Shown: piece after piece, positions 51,951 to 60,985 of the stretch
Layout: the number at the start of each line of letters is the position of its first letter
How positions within the stretch are numbered: position 1 is the stretch's first letter
NCBI RefSeq assembly: GCF_001894825.1
Contig: NZ_BCWY01000008.1
Location: forward strand, 1-64,000
Reading direction: 5' to 3'
DNA length: 64,000 nt
Origin: Rhodococcus jostii NBRC 16295
Lineage (GTDB): Bacteria; Actinomycetota; Actinomycetes; Mycobacteriales; Mycobacteriaceae
Program-made: the position numbers and the translations under genes
Notes under the pieces: model-generated
Seen by the model: only the letters and a program-made list of their open reading frames with translations
The model's database searches: none
Told to the model about the DNA's origin: nothing

Positions 51951-52571
51951 ATGGACTATCTCGTCACCATGACGACCCACGTCCCCGAGGGAACTTCGGA
52001 AGTAGCCGTTCAGGACATCCGCGACCGCGAGGCCGCACATTCACGTGAACTCGCGGCACAGGGGCACCTACTGCGACTGTGGCGCCCGCCGCTGAAACCC
52101 GGCGAATGGCGCACGCTCGGCCTGTTCGCCGCCGATGACGGGGACGGGCTCGAGAAGGTTCTCGCCTCGATGCCGCTGCGGGTGTGGCGCACCGACGAGG
52201 TCACGCCGCTCGCGTCGCACCCGAACGACCCGCCCGGACACGTCGAGAAGCCCGGACCGCCCGCGCCGGAAGCCGGGGGCAGCGAGTTTCTGACAACGTT
52301 CACGGTCACCGTCCCGGAAGGCACACCCGGCGAGACCGTCGATGCCACCACCGCGCGCGAGGCCGACCGCGCGCGGGAGCTGGCCGGGCAGGGACACCTG
52401 CTGCGGCTCTGGACGCTGCCCGGCCAGGGCCACTCGCTGGGTCTGTGGTGGGCCCGGGAGGCCGCCGAGATGCAGGCGATCCTGACGTCGCTGCCGATGG
52501 ATGCCTGGATGAGCGTGCAGACCACGCCGCTCACCCGGCACCCCAGCGACCCGGCGGTCACCGGCAGCTGA
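51951..52571 (+). CDS. Tandem muconolactone-isomerase-like protein
   Basis: 206 residues made of two homologous dimeric alpha/beta barrels, about 1-93 and 110-203. Each begins with a beta strand then VPEGT, followed by REAxxxRELAxQGHLLRLW: in domain 1 IRDREAAHSRELAAQGHLLRLW, in domain 2 TTAREADRARELAGQGHLLRLW. Each ends with LP/MPL-x-x-W and PLxxHPxDP. Muconolactone isomerase (CatC) is a single such domain that forms decamers, so this is an internal duplication. The ATG at 51951 has AGGAGG 8 bp upstream. Catechol-branch enzymes are not present here, so the reaction is not assured. Confidence 0.85.
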   Translation: MDYLVTMTTHVPEGTSEVAVQDIRDREAAHSRELAAQGHLLRLWRPPLKPGEWRTLGLFAADDGDGLEKVLASMPLRVWRTDEVTPLASHPNDPPGHVEKPGPPAPEAGGSEFLTTFTVTVPEGTPGETVDATTAREADRARELAGQGHLLRLWTLPGQGHSLGLWWAREAAEMQAILTSLPMDAWMSVQTTPLTRHPSDPAVTGS

Positions 52572-52694
52572 CGACGGCAGAGTGGGTGCGATCCCGGCGA
52601 CTCTTGTCAGGAGTTCCGCCGAGGGGCTTGACTGAAATGTGCTCGACGGCACCGTCGAGCCTGTGCTGACTACACACAGACAGTGAGGATGCAG

Positions 52695-53708
52695 ATGCCA
52701 ACCCATCAGGCTGTTCACGTCCAGGGCCCCGGCGAACCGCTGACGCTCGTCGAAGTCGACACGGTGTCACCCCCGCGCGACCACGTACGCCTAGCCGTCT
52801 CCGCGTGCGGCGTGTGCGGTACCGACCACGGATTCGTCCACGGCGGGTTCCCCGACATGTCGTGGCCACTCACACCGGGACACGAGATCGCCGGAACGAT
52901 CGCCGAGGTCGGCGAAGGCGTGGACAACTACTCAGTCGGCGACCGCGTGGCAGTCGGTTGGTTCGGTGGTCACTGCAACAAGTGCATCCCCTGCCGTAAG
53001 GGCTTGTTCATCAACTGCGAGAAGTTGCAGGTTCCGAGTTGGCAGTACCCGGGCGGTTACGCCGAGTCGGTGACGGCGCCGGCCAATGCACTGGCCCGTA
53101 TTCCCGAAGAGCTGTCCTTCGCCGAGGCCGCACCCATGAGCTGCGCCGGCGTCACCACGTACGATGCGCTCCGCAAGACCAAGGCGGTCCCGGGTGACCG
53201 CGTCGCTGTCCTCGGTATCGGCGGACTCGGCCACCTCGGTGTGCAGTTCGCCCGGGCGATGGGATTCGAGACGATCGCCATCGCCCGTGGCGCGCACAAG
53301 GCGGACGACGCCCGCGAACTCGGCGCTCACCACTACATCGACTCCACCGCCGGCGACGTCAGCAACGCGTTGCAGGCACTCGGTGGCGTGTCGGTCGTTC
53401 TCGCGACCGCGGCAAATTCGAAAGCCATGGGTGACACGGTCGGCGGGCTGCTTCCGCAGGGAGAACTCACCGTCGTCGGGGTCACCCCCGACCCATTACC
53501 GATCAGTCCGCTGCAGCTGATCACTCCCGGCCTCAACGTGACCGGTCACCCCTCCGGCACCGCCCGCGACGTCGAGGAGACGATGCACTTCGCTGTCCTG
53601 TCGGGAGTGCGCGCCCGAATCGAGGAACGGCCTCTGGCCCAGGCCGCGGAGGCCTACGCTGCGATGGAGGAAGGAAAGGCGCGCTATCGCATGGTCCTCA
53701 CCATGTGA
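52695..53708 (+). CDS. Zinc-dependent alcohol dehydrogenase
   Basis: 337 residues from the ATG at 52695, with TGAGG upstream. Catalytic zinc ligands: Cys in SACGVCGTDHG, His-Glu in PGHEIAG, and Cys in APMSCAGVTT. Structural zinc Cys cluster: CNKCIPCRKGLFINC. Nucleotide site: VLGIGGLGHLGVQFARAMG. The fold fits AdhP/cinnamyl-alcohol-type dehydrogenases, which oxidise or reduce primary alcohols and aldehydes. It follows the isomerase-like gene by 123 bp and may be on the same transcript. GTG and ATG codons at 52683 and 52689 would extend it by up to four residues. Confidence 0.92.
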   Translation: MPTHQAVHVQGPGEPLTLVEVDTVSPPRDHVRLAVSACGVCGTDHGFVHGGFPDMSWPLTPGHEIAGTIAEVGEGVDNYSVGDRVAVGWFGGHCNKCIPCRKGLFINCEKLQVPSWQYPGGYAESVTAPANALARIPEELSFAEAAPMSCAGVTTYDALRKTKAVPGDRVAVLGIGGLGHLGVQFARAMGFETIAIARGAHKADDARELGAHHYIDSTAGDVSNALQALGGVSVVLATAANSKAMGDTVGGLLPQGELTVVGVTPDPLPISPLQLITPGLNVTGHPSGTARDVEETMHFAVLSGVRARIEERPLAQAAEAYAAMEEGKARYRMVLTM

Positions 53709-53792
53709 ACCTTCCGGCACGGGCGGGTCTGCACCCTAGGAGGTGGCCGTGATGTCGAGGAATGTCACGGCAGCCGGGACGGTGAGTGTCCG

Positions 53793-55361
53793 ATGACCGA
53801 AGGATCGGCGACCAGCGGTTCCGAGCGCGCGGCGGGCGGGCAGCGCTTGCTCGCGATCCTGCTGGCGATGGCGATGTTCGTCCTGGTGGTCGACACGTCC
53901 CTGATGAACGTGTCGATCTCGTCGGTGGTTCGCGATCTCGACACGACCGTCAGCGGCGTCCAGGCCGCGATCGCCCTCGAGGCGCTGGTATCTGCGGCCT
54001 TCATCTTGATCGGCAGTAAGGTCGGCGATCTCATCGGACGCAAACGCGCCTACGTGCTGGGTCTGCTCGGCTACGCAGTCGGTGCGACGGCGATGGCGCT
54101 CGCGCAGAGCCTGACAGCGGTCATCGTCTTCTGGGCCGTGCTGGGCGGAATCGGCGCATCACTCCTGCTGCCCGCGATGCAGTCCCTCATTCACGGTAAC
54201 TTCGAAGGAGACGCCCAGAAGAAGGTCTACGCCCTGGTCGGGGCGGCGGCCGCGATTGCCGCGGCGGTCGGACCGCTGCTCGGAGGTTTCATCACCACCT
54301 TCCTTTCCTGGCGTATTGCGTTCGTGCTCGAGGTCGTCATCATCGCGATCGTGCTCTCCGGCATCAGACTCGTCCGGGATGTGCGGTACACCGGACCTCG
54401 GCACATCGACACGGTCGGCGCGGCGCTGTCCGTGCTGGGCATGGGCGGCATCGTGCTGGGAATCCTGGTGTGGCAGGAGGGCGGCGAAGCCGTTGCCGCG
54501 CTTCTGGTGATCGGTGCGCTGGCACTGGCCGGACTGGCGTACTGGCTCGTGCGGCGCAAGCGGCGCGGCGAACCGACCCTGCTGGACCCGGATCTGTTCA
54601 GGTCCAAGGTCTTCCGGCTGGGGATCACCCAGCAGATGCTTCAGCAGATAGCGCTGGGCGGCACCATGATTGCGTTGCCGATCTACCTGCAGATGGTGCT
54701 CGAGTACAACGCGATGCAGGCGGGCCTGTCCCTCGCACCGCTGTCCCTCAGCATGTTCGCGGTCGCGTTGCTCGCCGGGAAGAAGGCCGGGGATCGGCGG
54801 CCCAGCGGCATCGTCCGGTGGGGATTCCTTCTGCTGACGGTCGGGATAGCCGTCCTGATCCCGATCGTGCCCCGGGCCGAGTTCGGCTGGGCACTGGTGC
54901 TCCCGCTGATCGTCGCGGGTTCGGGGTTGGGACTGCTGGTGTCGCAGCTGAACAACTACACGCTCGCCCCGATCTCGGACGAACGGGTCAGCGAGGCCGC
55001 CGGCACCAACTCGGCGGCGGGCTCGTTCGGGCTGTCGTTCGGGTTGGCGTTCGCCGGCGCCATCATGCTGGCAACGCTGTCCTTCACCTTCACCGCGATG
55101 GCGCAATCGAGCACCGTCCTCCCGCCTGCAGACCAGCAGCACGTGGCGCAGGTGCTCGAGAGCGACGCGGAAGTCATGAGCAACACCCAACTCGAGGAAT
55201 TGCTGGTCGACCAACCCCCGGAGATTCAGGACGAGATCATCCGCATCAACACGGACGCGCGACCTCTCGCTTTGCAGATAGCGTTGCTCGTGCCGATACT
55301 GGCCGGTCTGCTCGGGCTCCTCAACTCGTTCCGCATGATGCGCGTGCGGGACCCCGTGTGA
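53793..55361 (+). CDS. MFS multidrug exporter, DHA2 (14-helix) family
   Basis: 522 residues, fourteen predicted helices. DTSLMNVSISSVVRDL in helix 1 and GSKVGDLIGRKRAY in the following loop are the EmrB/QacA signature, with GPLLGGFI in helix 5. The C-terminal extension (QQHVAQVLESDAEVMSNTQLEELLVDQPPEIQDEIIRINTD) lies in the last outer loop, which is typical for this group. It would expel hydrophobic or cationic compounds using the proton gradient. No regulator is directly next to it. The upstream gap is 84 bp with no clear promoter. Confidence 0.9.
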   Translation: MTEGSATSGSERAAGGQRLLAILLAMAMFVLVVDTSLMNVSISSVVRDLDTTVSGVQAAIALEALVSAAFILIGSKVGDLIGRKRAYVLGLLGYAVGATAMALAQSLTAVIVFWAVLGGIGASLLLPAMQSLIHGNFEGDAQKKVYALVGAAAAIAAAVGPLLGGFITTFLSWRIAFVLEVVIIAIVLSGIRLVRDVRYTGPRHIDTVGAALSVLGMGGIVLGILVWQEGGEAVAALLVIGALALAGLAYWLVRRKRRGEPTLLDPDLFRSKVFRLGITQQMLQQIALGGTMIALPIYLQMVLEYNAMQAGLSLAPLSLSMFAVALLAGKKAGDRRPSGIVRWGFLLLTVGIAVLIPIVPRAEFGWALVLPLIVAGSGLGLLVSQLNNYTLAPISDERVSEAAGTNSAAGSFGLSFGLAFAGAIMLATLSFTFTAMAQSSTVLPPADQQHVAQVLESDAEVMSNTQLEELLVDQPPEIQDEIIRINTDARPLALQIALLVPILAGLLGLLNSFRMMRVRDPV

Positions 55362-55448
55362 TCCGGACCGAATCGAGGACCGTAGCTGACCTCTGGGCGT
55401 GGCAGGGTGAGGTCCATCCGATCCGCACACCCCGAAAGGACGGCACTG

Positions 55449-55886
55449 ATGACCCGCGAAATCCAGGTGACCTTCGATTGCGGCGACCCGGCGGCGCTCG
55501 CGAGTTTCTGGGCCGAGGCCCTCGGCTACCGGATCCAGGACCCGCCGCCCGGGTTCGACACGTGGGACGCCGCGCTCGCTGCGATGGGAATCCCACCCGA
55601 GCGTCGCAACGACGCGTCGGCACTGATCGACCCCGACGGATCCGGTCCGCGGATCTTCTTCCAGCGTGTCCCGGAGGGCAAGACCGCGAAGAACCGGGTG
55701 CACCTCGACGTTCGTGCGGCCCCGGGATCGACGGGTGACGAGCGGATGGCGGCGCTGGAAGAGGAATGCACGCGACTGGTCGCCCTCGGCGCGACGCGGG
55801 TTGCGCGATTCGAGCCCGCGCCGCCGCTGCAGGGCGGCCACATCGTGCTCACCGACCCCGAGGGCAACGAGTTCTGCCTCGACTGA
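55449..55886 (+). CDS. VOC-superfamily (glyoxalase-like) protein
   Basis: 145 residues. IQVTFDCGDPAALASFWAEALGYRI and RIFFQRVPEGKTAKNRVHLDVRA, then ARFEPAPPLQGGHIVLTDPEGNEFCLD, fit the Glyoxalase_6 subfamily. AAAGGA precedes the ATG at 55449. The metal-ligand positions are incomplete, so many members are probably binding proteins or antibiotic-resistance-like rather than enzymes. Role unknown. Confidence 0.85.
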   Translation: MTREIQVTFDCGDPAALASFWAEALGYRIQDPPPGFDTWDAALAAMGIPPERRNDASALIDPDGSGPRIFFQRVPEGKTAKNRVHLDVRAAPGSTGDERMAALEEECTRLVALGATRVARFEPAPPLQGGHIVLTDPEGNEFCLD

Positions 55887-55970
55887 CGCGCCGGAGAAGT
55901 TCCGGCCGATCGGCGACCACGGCATGCAACGATGAGGTGCCGAGATCAGTCGCTGTGGGAAGGGACGCAG

Positions 55971-56633
55971 ATGTCCGAGCGATCAGACACCCCCGCCGAC
56001 GACCCGTTCCGCGGCCGGCAGCCGACCAGTCACGAGCAACGGGCGGGTCAGCCGTGGGATGCGTCGTACCAGGACGGCCCCGCGCCGTGGGACATCGGGC
56101 AGCCGCAGCCGGCAATCGTGCGCCTGGCCTCGGGCGGTGGATTCGCCGGCGCGGTTCTCGATGCGGGCTGCGGAACCGGCGACAACGCACTTCATGTGGC
56201 GTCGCTGGGGTTGCCGGTTCTGGGTGTCGATGTCGCCGAGACCGCGGTGGCGATCGCACGGGAGAAGGCCGGGGCGCGCGGAATCGATGCCGAGTTCGTG
56301 GTGGGCGATGCGTTCGAGCTGGGGCGTCTGGGCCGCACGTTCGAGACGGTGCTGGACTGCGGCCTGTTCCACACTTTCGAGTGCGAGGAGCGGCAAGACT
56401 ACGTGACGAGTCTGGCGTCGGTGACCGAGCGTGGCGCAACCCTGTACGTGTTGTGCTTCAGCGACGTCGACCCGGACAACAGTGGCCCGCATCCGGTCGG
56501 TGAGGACGAGCTGAGAGCGGCATTCGGCCGCGGCGCCGGCTGGAATGTCGAGGCTGTCGAGCCGAGCCGGATCGAGACGACGTTTGCCGCGGAAGGCATG
56601 CCGGCCTGGTTGGCGACGATCACACGGATCTAG
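55971..56633 (+). CDS. SAM-dependent methyltransferase
   Basis: 220 residues. Motif I VLDAGCGTGDNALHVASLG, then VLGVDVAETAVAIAREKAGARGIDAEFVVGDAFEL and VLDCGLFHTFE give a class I methyltransferase resembling thiopurine/thiol or tellurite-type enzymes. GGAAGGGA precedes the ATG. The N-terminal DRQPTSHEQRAGQPWDASYQDGPAPWDIGQPQPAIVRL segment is a common entry of the TPMT/TehB-like group. The substrate cannot be deduced. It probably forms its own unit with the preceding VOC gene, 84 bp upstream. Confidence 0.9.
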   Translation: MSERSDTPADDPFRGRQPTSHEQRAGQPWDASYQDGPAPWDIGQPQPAIVRLASGGGFAGAVLDAGCGTGDNALHVASLGLPVLGVDVAETAVAIAREKAGARGIDAEFVVGDAFELGRLGRTFETVLDCGLFHTFECEERQDYVTSLASVTERGATLYVLCFSDVDPDNSGPHPVGEDELRAAFGRGAGWNVEAVEPSRIETTFAAEGMPAWLATITRI

Positions 56634-56833
56634 GGACGCGGGAGCGTCGCTGGTCCCTCCGCTCCCCTCGGATCTGGCTCTGGGCGCGCCCTGTTTCGGG
56701 GTCGTAGTGTGAGGTGACTCACCAAAATAAGTGATGTGGATCACACTTGCTCGGTGCCCGATCTGCACCGCTGTCCGAGGACGGACGGTAGGCCGGCAGT
56801 CGGCGCTCCCGGTCAACGCCTTCTGGAGGAAAT

Positions 56834-58381
56834 GTGGACAGTACCGTTCCCGAACACACCGACAGTTCCGGTCTCGGTAAGGGCCTGAAACGCCGGCACA
56901 TGAACCTGATCGCCCTCGGCGGCGTGATCGGTGCCGGCCTGTTCGTGGGCAGCGGCGTCGTCATCGGCGGCGCGGGACCCGCCGCGATCATCTCCTTCCT
57001 CATCGCCGGCATCATCACGTTGCTGATCATGCGGATGCTGGCGGAGATGGCGGTGGCCAGGCCGGTGGTCGGATCGTTCTATGTCTACGCCCGCCAGGCC
57101 CTCGGTCGTCGGGCCGGGTTCGCCACGGGGTGGATGTACTGGTACTTCTTCGTGATCGTCGTCGCGGTCGAGGCCATCGCCGGTGGCCGGATCCTGCAGC
57201 TCTGGATACCCATGGTCCCGCTGTGGATCCTGAGCCTGGGACTGATGCTCCTGCTGACGGCCACCAACATGGTGTCCGCCCGCTCCTACGGCGAGTTCGA
57301 ATACTGGTTCTCGTCGATCAAGGTGGTCGCGATCGTCCTGTTCCTCGGGATGGGCTCCCTCTGGATCACCGGACTGTGGCCCGATTCCACACCGGGACTC
57401 GGCAACCTCGTGAGTCACGGTGGTTTCACCCCGCTGGGCTGGGGCGCGGTGCTCGCTGCGGTCGTCCCCTGCGTCGCCTTCTACACCGGGGCCGAGATCG
57501 TGACGATCGCCGCCGCCGAGTCGGAGGAGCCGAAACGCGCTGTTGCCCGGGCCATGCGGTCGATCGTCGTGCGGATCGTGACGTTCTACGTCGGGTCGAT
57601 TCTCGTGGTCGTCGCGATTCAGCCGTGGGACAGCGAGAGCGTCGGTGTGAGTCCGTACGCCTCGGTGCTCGAAGTACTCGGAATTCCCGGCGTGGCCACG
57701 ATCATGAACTTCATCGTCCTCACCGCGGTACTCTCCTGCTTGAACTCCGCCCTGTACACCACGTCCCGAATGCTGTTCGCACTCACCCGGAACGGCGACG
57801 CCCCCAAATTCTTCACCAAACTGTCCCGCAACGGCGTGCCGCGTCGCGCCATTCTGCTCGGCACCACCATCGGATACATCTCCGTCGCCTGCACGTACGT
57901 GTGGGGCGACATCGTCTTCAACTTCCTCGTCAACTCCTACGGGGCTGTCGCGCTCTTCGTGTACCTTCTGATCGCCATCTCCCAGGTGGTACTCCGCCGC
58001 AGACTCGAGCACGAAGATCCTGCGGCACTGCAGCTCCGGATGTGGCTGTTCCCGTGGCTGAGCTACGCCACCATCGCGCTGATGGCCACGGTCATCCTCG
58101 CGATGGCCTTCCTGCCGACCACCCGCTCGCAGTTCCTCATGAGCGGTCTCACCCTGATCGCCATCCTGATCAGTTACGAGGTGCGCAGGTGGATGGGCAA
58201 GGCCGGAATCGACTCCGAGTCGCTGTCCGCCGCTCCCCCGATCGGCTCGTCGGACGAGTCCGTCGCGGAGGCCGAGAAGCGCATCGAGTCGGTGGAGACG
58301 CTCGGCGGCTCGGACATCGAACTGATCGCGGCGGCGCAGCAGGAGCCGAATTCCCGTCGCCACCACAGGAGGCAGTCGTGA
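56834..58381 (+). CDS. APC-family amino acid permease
   Basis: 515 residues, twelve helices, starting at a GTG with GGAGGAAAT upstream. LGGVIGAGLFVGSGVVIGGAGPAA and the consensus AVARPVVGSFYVYARQALGRRAGFATGWMYW belong to the AAT/GABA-permease type (GabP, AnsP, AroP). TEYGL-like outer loops suggest import of a neutral or polar amino acid by proton symport. Its end is four bases from the end of the convergent UvrA2-like gene. The minus-strand amino acid enzymes at 61-64 kb may use what it imports. Confidence 0.9.
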   Translation: MDSTVPEHTDSSGLGKGLKRRHMNLIALGGVIGAGLFVGSGVVIGGAGPAAIISFLIAGIITLLIMRMLAEMAVARPVVGSFYVYARQALGRRAGFATGWMYWYFFVIVVAVEAIAGGRILQLWIPMVPLWILSLGLMLLLTATNMVSARSYGEFEYWFSSIKVVAIVLFLGMGSLWITGLWPDSTPGLGNLVSHGGFTPLGWGAVLAAVVPCVAFYTGAEIVTIAAAESEEPKRAVARAMRSIVVRIVTFYVGSILVVVAIQPWDSESVGVSPYASVLEVLGIPGVATIMNFIVLTAVLSCLNSALYTTSRMLFALTRNGDAPKFFTKLSRNGVPRRAILLGTTIGYISVACTYVWGDIVFNFLVNSYGAVALFVYLLIAISQVVLRRRLEHEDPAALQLRMWLFPWLSYATIALMATVILAMAFLPTTRSQFLMSGLTLIAILISYEVRRWMGKAGIDSESLSAAPPIGSSDESVAEAEKRIESVETLGGSDIELIAAAQQEPNSRRHHRRQS

Positions 58382-58384
58382 CCC

Positions 58385-60925
58385 CTAGACGGGGGTGAGG
58401 TGTCGGGCGAGATAGGTGGCGGTGGCGGAGTCGGCGGTCCCGGCGACGGTCGCCGGGGGTCCGGAGGCGATGATGCGTCCGCCGTTGTCTCCGCCGCCCG
58501 GCCCGAGATCGATCATCCAGTCAGCCGACGACACGACCGACATGTCGTGTTCGACCAGCACGACGGTGTTGCCGGCCTCGACGAGACGACGCAGCACCAC
58601 CATGAGGCGGTCGACGTCGGCCGGATGCAGTCCGGTGGTGGGTTCGTCGAGGACGTAGAGGGTGTGACCGGATCGGATGCGCTGCAGTTCGCTGGCGAGC
58701 TTGACCCGTTGCGCTTCGCCACCCGACAGGGTGGTGGCCGATTGTCCGAGCCGCAGGTATCCGAGACCGACCTCGACCAGCATGTCCAGGCTTTTCACCG
58801 CTGCCGGAACGTGGTCGAGGAAGTCGCGGGCATCGTCGACCGTCATCGTGAGCACTTCGGCGATCGTCCGGCCGTCGACGAGGATCTCGAGGGTCTCCGC
58901 GTTGTACCGTGCGCCGGCGCAGGTCGGGCACGGTGCGGAGGCCTCGGGCAGGAACAGCATGCCGACGGTGATCGACCCGGCTCCCTCACACTCCTCGCAT
59001 CGGCCCCCGATGACGTTGAACGAGAACCGGCCGGGACGGTATCCCCGCTCGCGGGCCGTGGGATCGGCAGCGAACAGACGCCGGATCACATCGAAGAGTC
59101 CGGTGTAGGTCGCGAGATTCGAGCGCGGCGTCCGCCCGATGGGGGTCTGGTCGACCCGGACCAGCCGGTCGAGGTGCCCGAGCCCCTGCGTGGCCACGAC
59201 CGTCGGCTGGGTGTCGTTCTCGCGGGCGTCGGCCGCCGCGGTGGTGAAGTCTTCGGTCTCGGCTTCCGCAGTCTCGGTGCCGGGTTCGGTGTCGACGCCG
59301 AGGTGCTGGGACACGACGTCGGTGAGCACCCGGCTGACGAGCGTGGACTTTCCCGATCCGGACACCCCGGTGACGGCGGTGAGCACCCCGAGCGGTATCC
59401 GTACGGTCAGATCCCGCAGGTTGTGCATGGTGATGCCGGCGAGTTCGATCCACCGGCCCGGCGGGACCGGTGCCGGATGGCGGGCGGGGGCTTCGAAAAG
59501 GTATCGGCGAGTGACCGATTCGGTGACGTGCTCGAGTCCGTCCACCGTGCCGCTGTACAGGACCCGCCCGCCGTGCTCGCCGGCCCCGGGACCGACGTCG
59601 ACGATCCAATCGGCTGCCCGGACGACGTCGAGGTTGTGTTCGATGACGAAGACGGAGTTACCCGCCGCCCGCAGTCGCCGCACGGCGGAGACCAGCGCCT
59701 CGGTGTCGGCGGGATGCAGGCCCGCGGACGGTTCGTCGAGGACGTACAGCACTCCGAACAGACCCGATTGCAGCTGGGTCGCCAACCGCAGGCGCTGCAG
59801 CTCACCCGGCGAGAGGGTGGTGGTGGATCGGCCGAGACTCAGGTACCCCAGCCCGAGCTCGGTCAACCCCGCGAGGCGTCCGAGAAGGTTGTCCACCAAC
59901 GCCGCCGCTGCCTGTTCGGTTGCCGCGGAGGCGGTGGAATCGTGTGAGAGAACTGCTGTTTCGAGGACCGTGGCCAGATCGGCCAGGGACAGCTCGCCGG
60001 CCTCGGCCACGTCGAGGCCGGCGAACCGCACCGCCAACGCCTCCGGGCGCAGCCTCTTGCCGTTGCAGGCGCTGCAGGGGCGGGACACCAGATAGCGTCC
60101 GACCTTCGCCCGCTGCGTTGCGCTCTTCGTCGTGGCGAAGGTGTGCAGGACGTAGGTGCGGGCGCTCGAGAACGTTCCCTGATAGTCCCGCACCATCTTT
60201 CCCGGGTCGCGGATCGGAGACACCGTGACCGTGGGTTGTTCGTCGGTGGTGAGGATCCACTCCCGCCGGTCGGCCGGAAGCTCGGACCAGGGGCGGTCCA
60301 CGTCGATCCCCAGAGTGTCGAGGATGTCGCGGTAATTCTTCCCCAGCCAGGCGCCCGGCCAGGCCGCGACGGCGCCGTCGCGGATACTCAGGCTCGGGTC
60401 CGGTACCAACGCGGCGACGTCGACGTCATGGGTGCGGCCGAGCCCGTGGCACGCCGGGCATCCGCCTTCGGGCGTGTTGGGCGAGAAGGCGTTCGAGTCG
60501 AGGACGGCCGCGCCCGGCGGGTAGGTCCCGGCTCGGGAGAACAGCATTCGCAGCACGTTCGAGATGTGGGTGAGGGTGCCGACCGACGACCTGACGGAGG
60601 TATGACCGCGCGCATGCTGCAACGCCACCGCCGGTGGGAGCCCGGTGATGTCCCCGACCTTGGGCGCGCCGATCTGATCCATCAGCCGGCGTGCGTACGG
60701 AGTGACGGACTCGAGGAAGCGTCGCTGCGCTTCGGCGTAGATGGTGCCGAACGCCAGCGAGGACTTGCCCGATCCCGAGACGCCGGTGAACGCGACGATG
60801 CTGTCCCGGGGAATGAACACGTCGACGTGGTCGAGGTTGTGTTCGCTGGCATCGAACACCTCGACCCCGTTGAACCCCAGGGCATGTGCCGGTTCGGCCG
60901 GTGGCGCGGGTTCGAAGGTGGGCAC
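58385..60925 (-). CDS. UvrA2-like ABC ATPase (class IIb excinuclease A homologue)
   Basis: 846 residues, about 100 fewer than UvrA. Two ABC modules are visible, with Walker A GVSGSGKSSLAF and GVSGSGKSTLVS and signatures LSPGELQRLRLA and LSGGEAQRVKLA. Zinc-binding pairs appear in CPACHGLGR, CSACNGKR, CEECEGAG and CPTCAGAR. The shorter length around residues 120-250 matches loss of the UvrB-binding insertion, typical of UvrA2/DrrC-type proteins linked to tolerance of DNA-binding drugs. The GTG at 60925 is the start. It is transcribed alone, convergent with the permease gene, 60 bp beyond the oxidoreductase operon's end. Confidence 0.93.
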   Translation of the reverse strand: MPTFEPAPPAEPAHALGFNGVEVFDASEHNLDHVDVFIPRDSIVAFTGVSGSGKSSLAFGTIYAEAQRRFLESVTPYARRLMDQIGAPKVGDITGLPPAVALQHARGHTSVRSSVGTLTHISNVLRMLFSRAGTYPPGAAVLDSNAFSPNTPEGGCPACHGLGRTHDVDVAALVPDPSLSIRDGAVAAWPGAWLGKNYRDILDTLGIDVDRPWSELPADRREWILTTDEQPTVTVSPIRDPGKMVRDYQGTFSSARTYVLHTFATTKSATQRAKVGRYLVSRPCSACNGKRLRPEALAVRFAGLDVAEAGELSLADLATVLETAVLSHDSTASAATEQAAAALVDNLLGRLAGLTELGLGYLSLGRSTTTLSPGELQRLRLATQLQSGLFGVLYVLDEPSAGLHPADTEALVSAVRRLRAAGNSVFVIEHNLDVVRAADWIVDVGPGAGEHGGRVLYSGTVDGLEHVTESVTRRYLFEAPARHPAPVPPGRWIELAGITMHNLRDLTVRIPLGVLTAVTGVSGSGKSTLVSRVLTDVVSQHLGVDTEPGTETAEAETEDFTTAAADARENDTQPTVVATQGLGHLDRLVRVDQTPIGRTPRSNLATYTGLFDVIRRLFAADPTARERGYRPGRFSFNVIGGRCEECEGAGSITVGMLFLPEASAPCPTCAGARYNAETLEILVDGRTIAEVLTMTVDDARDFLDHVPAAVKSLDMLVEVGLGYLRLGQSATTLSGGEAQRVKLASELQRIRSGHTLYVLDEPTTGLHPADVDRLMVVLRRLVEAGNTVVLVEHDMSVVSSADWMIDLGPGGGDNGGRIIASGPPATVAGTADSATATYLARHLTPV

Positions 60926-60985
60926 AACTACTCCAGAGGTCGATGCGTGCTCGGACAGGTTACCTCCCGGCCGCGAGAGCCGCGG

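Noticed and set aside
54159-55925. 588-codon minus-strand open frame
   Set aside because: Antisense to the DHA2 exporter and VOC genes; the composition (Arg/Gly/His/Gln-rich) is that of a frame shadow.
56813-58366. 517-codon minus-strand open frame
   Set aside because: Antisense to the amino acid permease, with highly charged His/Gly/Asp-rich sequence that is an artefact of hydrophobic codons read backwards.
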